Source: Escarpia spicata (Eukaryota; Annelida; Polychaeta; Sabellida; Siboglinidae). Taken from it: a DNA stretch of 64,000 bases. Location: positions 434,001 to 498,000 of the forward strand of contig OZ023217.1 of assembly GCA_963995525.1 (NCBI GenBank), written 5' to 3'. The notes below the pieces were generated by a model. That model was not told the DNA's origin, did not search any database, and worked only from the letters and a program-made list of their open reading frames with translations. Shown here in pieces: positions 15,178 to 27,100 of the stretch. The position numbers were made by a program, and so were the translations under genes. Each line of letters opens with the position of its first letter. Position 1 is the first letter of the stretch.

Positions 15178-18100
15178 CTGAAACACAAAATGCAGGATAT
15201 CAAACAGTTTGTTGTAGTCTGAGGACAGCTCATCAATCAATATATTCATTTTATTTATTATAAATATATAATAAAAAGGACAAAACAAAAAATGTCATCA
15301 TTTATTTTCCAACAACAATTTTAAACACAAAATTATTATTACACAAACACCAAATTTAGAGGTGGCTCCCTTAGAACTTAATAATCAATTTTAGAAGGGG
15401 AGCCCTTGTGAATGTGTTCGACTTTTTGTATAACAAATACAAAAAAATCCAAGACGGCCAACATCTATGATAAAAATCTATGTCGGCCATCTTGGATTTT
15501 GATGTTTTATATGAAAATTGAACAAATTCCTGACTCCCCTTCTATTTGTATTACAGGTGCTAAGGGAGCCTTGTGCCAAATTTGGTGCCTCGGTCTGCTC
15601 AGTATTGTTTTTGTTATTGAACCACTGAGCTGTGTTAATGTTGGTACTTGGAATCAACAACCACTCACAATGTGCCAATGCACTAGTGTCAATCAGTTTA
15701 ACGTGGCATTGAAGACACATCTTTTCACAAATTATTTTAACATTCGGTGATCGTAATTATTAACACCTTTATTTTATTAATATTAATTATCATAATAATT
15801 AATCTATTTCATTGTTTTAATAGCTTGCATACTTGTATCTATTTATTTTAAAACAGTCTAGTTTATTTTACTTAGTAGTAATGATTGCGTATCATTGTTG
15901 TAGCACATTAGTATTTTTAAATATTTATTGTATGATATGTTATTTATCTATTTGCAATGACCACTGTAAAGCGCTCCAGAACAATTATTTGGATGGGTGC
16001 TATATAAGAAATAAATCATTATTATTATTATTACTTACAATGACAGGGATGAGGTAGAAGTTGAGGACTGGCTTGTAGTTGCCAATGTAGTCTGTGATGC
16101 TGTCGATGGGAACAAGGTTCTGGGCATCTCCACTGAAGAAGATGAATGCAACGATGCCTGAAACAGAAACAGGCATCACAGAAATATATAGACAGTATTT
16201 CTGGTGTATAATGATAGGTACTGGTAGGTAGGTGTATAAAGAGAGGTACTGGTAGGTAGGTGTATAACGAGAGGTACTGGTAGGTAGATGTATAACGAGA
16301 GGTACTGGTAGGTAGGTGTATAACGAGAGGTACTGGTAGGTAGGTGTATAACGAGAGGTACTGGTAGGTAGGTGTATAACGAGAGGTACTGGTAGGTAGG
16401 TGTATAACGAGAGGTACTGGTAGGTAGATGTATAACGAGAGGTACTGGTAGGTAGGTGTATAACGAGAGGTACTGGTAGGTAGGTGTATAATGAGAGGTA
16501 CTGGTTGGTAGGTGTATAACGAGAGGTACTGGTAGGTAGGTGTATAATGAGAGGTACTGGTAGGTAGGTGTATAACGAGAGGTACTGGTAGGTAGATGTA
16601 TAATGAGAGGTACTGGTAGGTAGGTGTATAATGAGAGGTACTGGTAGGTAGGTAGGTGTATAATGAGAGGTACTGGTAGGTAGGTGTATAACGACAGATA
16701 CTGGTAGGTAGGTGAGTAAGGAGAGCTACTGATAGGTAGGTGTATAGCGAGAGGTACTGGTAGGTAGGTGTATAATGAGAGGTACTGGTAGGTAGGTGTA
16801 TAATGAGTGGTACTGGTAGGTAGGTGTATAACCAGAGGTACTGGTAGGTAGGTGTATAACGAGAGGTACTGGTAGGTAGGTGTATAACGAGAGGTACTGG
16901 TAGGTAGGTGTATAACGAGAGGTACTGGTAGGTAGGTGTATAATGAGAGGTACTGGTAGGTAGGTGTATAATGAGAGGTACTGGTAGGTAGGTGTATAAT
17001 GAGAGGTACTGGTAAGTAGGTGAATAACGAGAGGTACTGGTAGGTAGGTGTATGAGAGGTACTGGTAGGTAGGTGTATAATGAGAGGTACTGGTAGGTAA
17101 GTGTATAAGGAGAGGTACTGGTAGATAGGTGTATAACCAGAGGTACTGGTAGGTAGGTGTATAATGAGAGGTACTTGTAGGTAGGTGTATAATGAGAGGT
17201 ACTGGTAAGTAGGTGTATAATGAGAGGTACTGGTAGGTAGGTGTATAATGAGAGGTACTGGTAAGTAGGTGTATAATGAGAGGTACTTGTAGGTAGGTGT
17301 ATAATGAGAGGTACTGGTAGGTAAGTGTATAATGAGAGGTACTGGTAGGTAGGTGTATAACCAGAGGTACTGGTAGGTAGGTGTATAATGAGAGGTACTT
17401 GTAGGTAGGTGTATAATGAGAGGTACTGGTAAGTAGGTGTATAATGAGAGGTACTGGTAGGTAGGTGTATAATGAGAGGTACTGGTAGGTAGGTGTATAA
17501 TGAGAGGTACTGGTAAGTAGGTGTATAATGAGAGGTACTGGTAGGTAGGTGTATAACGAGAGGTACTGGTAGGTAGGTGTATAACGAGAGGTACTGGTAG
17601 GTAGGTGTATAACGAGAGGTACTTGTAGGTAGGTGTATAACGAGAGGTACTGGTAGGTAGGTGTATAACGAGAGGTACTGGTAGGTAGGTGTATAACGAG
17701 AGGTACTGGTAGGTAGGTGTATAACGAGAGGTACTGGTAGGTAGGTGTATAACGAGAGGTACTGGTAGGTAGGTGTATAACGAGAGGTACTGGTAGGTAG
17801 GTGTATAACGAGAGGTACTGGTAGGTAGGTGTATAACGAGAGGTACTGGTGGGTAGGTGTATAACGAGAGGTACTGGTGGGTAGGTGTATAACGAGAGGT
17901 ACTGGTGGGTAGGTGTATAACGAGAGGTACTGGTGGGTAGGTGTATAACGAGAGGTACTGGTGGGTAGGTGTATAACGAGAGGTACTGGTGGGTAGGTGT
18001 ATAACGAGAGGTACTGGTGGGTAGGTGTATAACGAGAGGTACTGGTGGGTAGGTGTATAAAGAGAGGTACTGGTGGGTAGGTGTATAACGAGAGGTACTG

Positions 18101-21100
18101 GTGGGTAGGTGTATAACGAGAGGTACTGGTGGGTAGGTGTATAACGAGAGGTACTGGTGGGTAGGTGTATAACGAGAGGTACTGGTGGGTAGGTGTATAA
18201 CGAGAGGTACTGGTGGGTAGGTGTATAACGAGAGGTACTGGTGGGTAGGTGTATAACGAGAGGTACTGGTGGGTAGGTGTATAACGAGAGGTACTGGTGG
18301 GTAGGTGTATAACGAGAGGTACTGGTGGGTAGGTGTATAACGAGAGGTACTGGTGGGTAGGTGTATAACGAGAGGTACTGGTAGGTAGGTGTATAACGAG
18401 AGGTACTGGTGGGTAGGTGTATAACGAGAGGTACTGGTGGGTAGGTGTATAACGAGAGGTACTGGTGGGTAGGTGTATAACGAGAGGTACTGGTGGGTAG
18501 GTGTATAACGAGAGGTACTGGTGGGTAGGTGTATAACGAGAGGTACTGGTGGGTAGGTGTATAATGAGAGGTACTGGTGGGTAGGTGTATAAAGAGAGGT
18601 ACTGGTGGGTAGGTGTATAACGAGAGGTACTGGTGGGTAGGTGTATAACGAGAGGTACTGGTGGGTAGGTGTATAACGAGAGGTACTGGTGGGTAGGTGT
18701 ATAACGAGAGGTACTGGTGGGTAGGTGTATAACGAGAGGTACTGGTAGGTAGGTGTATAATGAGAGGTACTGGTAGGTAGGTGTATAATGAGAGGTACTG
18801 GTAGGTAGGTGTATAATGAGAGGTACTGGTAGGTAGGTGTATAACGAGAGGTACTGGTAGGTAGGTGTATAACGAGAGGTACTGGTGGGTAGGTGTATAA
18901 TGAGAGGTACTGGTGGGTAGGTGTATAATGAGAGGTACTGGTAGGTAGGTGTATAACGAGAGGTACTGGTAGGTAAGTGTATAAAGAGAGGTACTGGTAG
19001 GTAGGTGTATAACGAGAGGTACTGGTGGGTAGGTGTATAACCAGAGGTACTGGTAGGTAGGTGTATAACGAGAGGTACTGGTAGGTAGGTGTATAATGAG
19101 AGGTACTTGTAGGTAGGTGTATAACGAGAGGTACTGGTGGGTAGATGACATGATGAGAAAGGAGGCAGAGCAACATCATGACTAGAGGGAAACAAGAAGA
19201 CCACAGCAGAGACACAAGGACTGCATGAAGAGGGATTTGTGAAAGATGGAGGGAGGGGGCTGACAGGGAGCAGTGGAGGGAGGGGCTGACAGGGAGCAGT
19301 GGAGGGAGGGGCTGACAGGGAGCGGTGGAGGGAGGGGGCTGACAGGGAGCAGTGGAGGGAGGGGCTGACAGGGAGCAGTGGAGGGAGGGGCTGACAGGGA
19401 GCGGTGGAGGGAGGGGGCTGACAGGGAGCGGTGGAGGGAGGGGCTGACAGGGAGCAGTGGAGGGAGGGGCTGACAGGGAGCGGTGGAGGGAGGGGGCTGA
19501 CAGGGAGCAGTGGAGGGAGGGGCTGACAGGGAGCAGTGGAGGGAGGGGTGACAGGGAGCAGTGGAGGGAGGGGCTGACAGGGAGCAGTGGAGGGAGGGCT
19601 GACAGGGGGCAGTGGAGGGAGGGGCTGACAGGGAGCGGTGGAGGGAGGGGTGACAGGAAGCGGTGGAGGGAGGGGTGACAGGAAGCGGTGGAGGGAGGGG
19701 GTGACAGGGAGCAGTGGAGGGAGGGACTGACAGGGAGCAGTGGAGGGAGGGGGCTGACAGGGAGCAGTGGAGGGAGGGGGCTGACAGGGAGCAGTGGAGG
19801 GAGGGACTAACAGGGAGCTGTGGAGGGAGGGGTTGACAGGGATCAGTGGAGGGAGGGGTTGACAGGGATCAGTGGAGGGAGGGGCTGACAAGGAGCAGTG
19901 GAGGGAGGGGCTGACAGGGAGCAGTACAAGGGAACCAGGAGGAAGAAAAGTACAGGAGTTAGACATCAGTCCTGTACAAGGGAACCAGGAGGAAGAACAG
20001 TACAGGAGCTAGACCTCACCCCTGTACAAGGGAACCAGGAGGAAGAACAGTACAGGAGTTAGACCTCAGTCCTGTACAAGGGAACCAGGAAGAAGAACAG
20101 TACAGGAGCTAGACCTCACCCCTGTACAAGGGAACCAGGAGGAAGAACAGTACAGGAGTTAGACCTCACCCCTGTACAAGGAACCAGGAGGAAGAACAGT
20201 ACAGGAGTTAGACCTCAGTCTTGTACAAGGGAACCAGGAGGGAGAACAGTACAGGAGCTAGACCTCACCCCTGTACAAGGGAACCAGGAGGAAGAACAGT
20301 ACAGGAGTTAGACCTTAGTCCTGTACAAGGGAACCAGGAGGAAGAACAGTACTGGAGTTAGACCTCAGTCCTGTACAAGGGAACCCGGAGGAAGAACAGT
20401 ACAGGAGCTAGACCTCACCCCTGTACAACGGAACCAGGAGGAAGAACAGTACAGGAGTTAGATCTCAGTCCTGTACACGGGAACCCGGAGGAAGAACAGT
20501 ACAGGAGCTAGACCTCACCCCTGTACAAGGGAACCAGGAGGAAGAACAGTACAGGAGTTAGACCTCAGTCTTGTACAAGGGAACCAGGAGGGAGAACAGT
20601 ACAGGAGCTAGACCTCACCCCTGTACAAGGGAACCAGGAGGAAGAACAGTACAGGAGTTAGACCTCACCCCTGTACAAGGAACCAGGAGGAAGAACAGTA
20701 CAGGAGTTAGACCTCAGTCTTGTACAAAGGAACCAGGAGGGAGAACAGTACAGGAGCTAGACCTCACCCCTGTACAAGGGAACCAGGAGGAAGAACTGTA
20801 CAGGAGTTAGACCTCAGTCCTGTACAAGGGAACCAGGAAGAAGAACAGTACAGGAGCTAGACCTCACCCCTGTACAAGGGAACCAGGAGGAAGAACAGTA
20901 CAGGAGTTAGACCTCAGTCCTGTACAAGGGAACCAGGAAGAAGAGCAGTACAGGAGCTAGACCTCACCCCTGTACAAGGAACCAGGAGGAAGAACAGTAC
21001 AGGAGTTAGACCTCAGTCTTGTACAAGGGAACCAGGAGGGAGAACAGTACAGGAGCTAGACCTCACCCCTGTACAAGGGAACCAGGAGGAAGAACAGTAC

Positions 21101-24100
21101 AGGAGTTAGACCTCAGTCTTGTACAAGGGAACCAGGAGGGAGAACAGTACAGGATCTAGACCTCACCCCTATACAAGGGAACCAGGAGGAAGAACAGTAC
21201 AGGAGTTAGACCTCACCCCTGTACAAGGGAACCAGGAGGGAGAACAGTACAGGAGCTATACCTCACCCCTGTACAATGGAACCAGGAGGAAGAACAGTAC
21301 AGGAGTTAGACCTCAGTCTTGTACAAGTGAACCAGGAGGGAGAACAGTACAGGATCTAGACCTCACCCCTATACAAGGGAACCAGGAGGAAGAACAGTAC
21401 AGGAGTTAGACCTCAGTCTTGTACAAGGGAACCAGGAGGGAGAACAGTACAGGAGCTATACCTCACCCCTGTACAATGGAACCAGGAGGAAGAACAGTAC
21501 AGGAGTTAGACCTCAGTCTTGTACAAGGGAACCAGAAGGGAGAACAGTACAGGATCTAGACCTCACCCCTGTACAAGGGAACCAGGAGGAAGAACAGTAC
21601 AGGAGTTAGACCTCACCCCTGTACAAGGGAACCAGGAGGAAGAACAGTACAGGAGTTAGACCTCAGTCCTGTACAAGGGAACCCGGAGGAAGAACAGTAC
21701 AGGAGCTAGACCTCACCCCTGTACAAGGGAACCAGGAGGAAGAACAGTACGGGAGTTAGATCTCACTCCTGTACAAGGGAACCAAGAGGAAGAACAGTAC
21801 AGGAGCTAGACCTCACCCCTGTACAAAAATGATCCAAATTGGCATCATCATGGTCTCAATAAGTTCACAAAATTAAAAAGTTGTGTTTAGTATTGTTTAA
21901 ACCACCTCCCCCACCAACGCGTGGTGTGGGACTTGCTATTTTTATGATCCAAGAATACTATTTGCATTTGTTTGCCTTAACTTGTTTCATTTGTTAGGTG
22001 GCACCACTGTAGCAATATATTTTCCCTGCCAACACGTGATGGCAACCAAACCCCCATTCTACGTAATGCTTGCAACATTTTTGTGACTTTGGAACTGATG
22101 TCAGCATTCTTTATGAAATGTGATCAGAAAACAAACAATATGCAGTACTTGACAGCTTCTGAGATGGATTTTTGCTGGATGCTGATGACAGTTGGGATAA
22201 CAATGATGCTGTTGAAGTATGTGATGATGGCAAAACTTACACTAACAGTGTCTTCTCAATTCCAGTTCATTTCTACAGCTGTGAAATGTAATACTACAAG
22301 AACTGTACACATTTTATTAAATGCAGCAGGAACTTACCGACAATTCCAACGACAACCAACTTGCTGATGAGGAGCAGGAAGTCTGTCACCTTATCGATGA
22401 CAACAACCCTGGAGACAGAGAGAATGCATGATTAATTAAGCAGTTGAAACTGTTGGAAATCCAGGTGTAAATCCCAAATAAAGAGACAGTATTCAGTTAC
22501 CTGGGTGGTTACAATAACAATAACATTACGTTTGTGGTTTACTGCACCTCAGAACTTTGATTCCTGATCATTTAGATGCTAAAGAAGTTTTATTAGCAAA
22601 GGTGGCACGTGCCTCCTAGACTTTGGAATTTGCCCCTGTTATGTGGCCCTCCAAGTCGTTGTGAAATTTTGAACATTGCTACAGAAATTTTCCAACACCA
22701 TCCCTGCTTTCCGATCCGACAGCACAACAGTGGAGTGGCAATGGCGGAGTGGTGCTGGAGTGGCAATGGCGGAGTGGTGCTGAAGTGGCAATGGCGGAGT
22801 GGTGCTGGAGTGGCAATGGCGGAGTGGTGCTGAAGTGGCAATGGCGGAGTGGTGCTGAAGCTGGCGAAATTTTTTCCAATGTCAGGATCCGACAGTGCGA
22901 CAGCAGAGTTGTGCTGAAGCTCTGGCTCAGTCCACTGAATATGAATTTGGTTGGACCTGTGGCTTTTTTCGAGCCTCAAGGGGTGTGTAATTGGAGGTTT
23001 CGTTGGGCCCCCCTAGACTACCCTCTCTGCATCTGTCCAATTAGTACTTACAAACAGCCCAATCATACTCAACTTACCTGACAATGTTTCTCATCAGCAA
23101 GAAGAAAGCTTTCTTGGCCGAGGTGCAGAAGTTCTTGCCATAAAGTGCGACCTGTGGCAACAAACATGGCAAAAGGTTAACTTGGAATGACCACTGAACA
23201 CAACCCCAGACTACCACCTAGAGAGGGCATATCACAGTCAACACTTACCCAGGACGTTTCAATCTCTGAACATAACAAACTGGACATTGTCAAAATCTAT
23301 TGTTTTATAACTGACCCCTCTCAAAAGAACCAGAAAGGAAGCATGCATGGTTGACATTAAACTACTTAGGATATGTCTAAATACTCATATATTTATTGAT
23401 GTACTACAGACCCCAGCAGGGAGTCAGTGACGACATTGCTGTCATATACACTGCCTGCACGGTATCTTTCACACACAGACCAGGAAGCAACTCCAGCTGC
23501 TGGGAACAAGATCCAGTGGGTTATAGATAGAGACCATCACCCTGTGTGTCCACGACAGGTTACACATTTACCCCCTGTGTGGGATCTTTTATTTCCCCTG
23601 GCACAGACACCTGGCGGAAGGGACCAACAACTTTAGTGTATCTTCTAAAAGACATAAGTAACATGAGATAAACAAAAATTGTCTAAATTTTAAAACAATG
23701 TCAGGTGGATTTAACCACCAATGCCTCGATTAACAGTCCACCACTCTAATAATGGACTTGATGAGGATAGAGACAACTGGGTTAGGAGAATTGCGGAAGA
23801 GAAGAGAATCGACAAAGAAAGAATGGAGGAGTTGAGGATGGAAGTTGGTGTAAAAGAAAATGTTAAGAAGAAACTGGTGAAAAGTCAACAAAAGTAGGGG
23901 GAGGCTTGATCAATACCATGAATTGGCAGGGAAAATATATTGCTACAGTGGTGCCACCTAGCGAATGAAACAAGTGGAGTAGAACAGTTGGCAAAGAAAA
24001 CAGATGCCCAGAGACTGGACGGGAAAAGGAGGCGAGGACGACCTAGACAGCGAAGGAAGGACTGTGTAAAGAGAGATTTGGAGGGGGTGGGAGAGGAGTG

Positions 24101-27100
24101 GAGAATGAGAGTGAAAGAGAGAGGGAGGTGGAGATGATTGGTGGAGAGAGCAATGCAAGAACAGTGAGGGGGAAGAAAAAAGAAAACAGGACTTGAGGAT
24201 GAGTCTCGAAGCCAGGCTCACACCTGCCAGACAGGGAAACAAGAGTGGAACAACAGACAAGCCTCACACCTGCCAGACAGGGAAACAAGAGTGGAACAAC
24301 AGCCAAGCCTCACACCTGCCAGACAGGGAAACAAGAGGAGAACAACAGACAAGCCTCACACCTGCCAGACAGGGAAACAAGAGGAGAACAACAGACAAGC
24401 CTCACACCTGCTAGACAGGGAAACAAGAGGAGAACAACAGACAAGCCTCACACCTGCCAGACAGGGAAACAAGAGTGAAACAACAGACAAGCCTCACACC
24501 TGCCAGACAGGGAAACAAGAGTGGAACAACAGACAAGCCTCACACCTGCCAGACAGGGAAACAAGAGTGGAACAACAGACAAGCCTCACACCTGCCAGAC
24601 AGGGAAACAAGAGTGGAACAACAGACAAGCCTCACACCTGCCAGACAGGGAAACAAGAGTGGAACAACAGACAAGCCTCACACCTGCCAGACAGGGAAAC
24701 AAGAGTGGAACAACAGACAAGCCTCACACCTGCCAGACAGGGAAACAAGAGTGGAACAACAGACAAGCCTCACACCTGCCAGACAGGGAAACAAGAGTGG
24801 AACAACAGACAAGCCTCACACCAGCCAGACAGGGAAACAAGAGTGGAACAACAGACAAGCCTCACACCTGCCAGACAGGGAAACAAGAGTGGAACAACAG
24901 ACAAGCCTCACACCTGCCAGACAGGGAAACAAGAGTGGAACAACAGACAAGCCTCACACCAGCCAGACAGGGAAACAAGAGTGGAACAACAGACAAGCCT
25001 CACACCTGCCAGACAGGGAAACAAGAGTGGAACAACAGACAAGCCTCACACCAGCCAGACAGGGAAACAAGAGTGGAACAACAGACAAGCCTCACACCTG
25101 CCAGACAGGGAAACAAGAGTGGAACAACAGACAAGCCTCACACCTGCCAGACAGGGAAACAAGAGTGGAACAACAGACAAGCCTCACACCTGCCAGACAG
25201 GGAAACAAGAGTGGAACAACAGACAAGCCTCACACCTGCCAGACAGGGAAACAAGAGGAGAACAACAGACAAGCCTCACACCTGCCAGACAGGGAAACAA
25301 GAGTGGAACAACAGACAAGCCTCACGCCTGCCAGACAGGGAAACAAGAGTGGAACAACAGACAAGCCTCACGCCTGCCAGACAGGGAAACAAGAGTGGAA
25401 CAACAGACAAGCCTCACACCTGCCAGACAGGGAAACAAGAGTGGAACAACAGACAAGCCTCACGACTGCCAGACAGGGAAATAAGAGGAGAACAACAGAC
25501 AAGCCTCACGCCTGCCAGACAGGGAAACAAGAGTGGAACAACAGACAAGCCTCACACCTGCCAGACAGGGAAACAAGAGTGGAACAACAGACAAGCCTCA
25601 CGACTGCCAGACAGGGAAATAAGAGGAGAACAACAGACAAGCCTCACGCCTGCCAGACAGGGAAACAAGAGGTGAACAACTGACAAGCCTCATGCCTGCC
25701 AGACATGGAAACAAGAGGTGAACAACAGACAAGCCTCACGCCTGCCAGACAGGGAAACAAGAGGAGAACAACAGACAAGCCTCACACCTGCCAGACAGGG
25801 AAACAAGAGGAGAACAACAGACAAGCCTCACGCCTGCCAGACAGGGAAACAAGAGGAGAACAACAGACAAGCCTCACGCCTGCCAGACAGGGAAATAAGA
25901 GGAGAACAACAGACAAGCCTCACGCCTGCCAGACAGGGAAATAAGAGGAGAACAACAGACAAGCCTCACGCCTGCCAGACAGGGAAACAAGAGAACAACA
26001 GACAAGCCTCACGCCTGCCAGACAGGGAAATAAGAGGAGAACAACAGACAAGCCTCACATCTGCCAGACAGGGAAATAAGAGGAGAACAACAGACAAGCC
26101 TCACGCCTGCCAGACAGGGAAACAAGAGGAGAACAACAGACAAGCCTCACACCTGCCAGACAGGGAAACAAGAGGAGAACAACAGACAAGCCTCACGCCT
26201 GCCAGACAGGGAAACAAGAGGAGAACAACAGACAAGCCTCACGCCTGCCAGACAGGGAAATAAGAGGAGAACAACAGACAAGCCTCACGCCTGCCAGACA
26301 GGGAAACAAGAGGAGAACAACAGACAAGCCTCACGCCTGCCAGACAGGGAAACAAGAGGAGAACAACAGACAAGCCTCACGCCTGCCAGACAGGGAAACA
26401 AGAGGAGAACAACAGACAAGCCTCACGCCTGCCAGACAGGGAAACAAGAGGAGAACAACAGACAAGCCTCACGCCTGCCAGACAGGGAAACAAGAGGAGA
26501 ACAAAAGACAAGCCTCACGCCTGCCAGACATGGAAACAAGAGGTGAACAACAGACAAGAAGAATCTGAAGCAAAAGCAGGGGAGAGTAAAGGGGATTGAT
26601 GACTAATACAAAGCAAATTGACATTGGCTTCTAAGTGAAACAGTGAGAAGAACTGTCTTGGTAACAGCAGTGAAGTGACAGACTCACCATGATGTACGCG
26701 TTCTTGTTGATGAACTTCATGAATTTCTCGAGGCACCAGAAACAGCACTTGAGACACCTTGATGAAAGAAAGGGTAAGATCTCATATAGCATGGTATCTA
26801 GTCATTAGTACTGCTCAAAGCACAACACATTTCACCCAATCGGTTCATTCAAACACCATCTCCACCTCCCTGGGAAGTATTCAGCCATGGTGCATTCACT
26901 GCATAGACTGTTTGTTCACATACATCCACCACTATCTGTAGGCAGGTATCCACCACTGTCTGCAGCCAGGTATCTACCACTGTCTGTAGGCAGGTATTCA
27001 CTTACACAGCTGAGGGAACTAACAGATTTAACAAAACAACCCTTGCAAGAGAACTTGACTATTTTCTCAACTCAAACTCCAATGTTTTAATGTTCAATTC

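Noticed and set aside
16031..19966. Minus-strand ORFs of 1311, 991 and 829 codons
   Set aside because: They are the three frames of one 28-bp tandem repeat. The longest runs out of frame through a real SLC44 exon at its end and through another array at its start.
22593..23081. Overlapping ORFs around the 25-bp repeat
   Set aside because: They are driven by the stop-free repeat and overlap the antisense of an SLC44 exon.
24245..26263. Plus-strand ORFs of about 180-400 codons
   Set aside because: All are frames of the 46-bp repeat, which happens to lack stops. There is no start context and no non-repeat domain.
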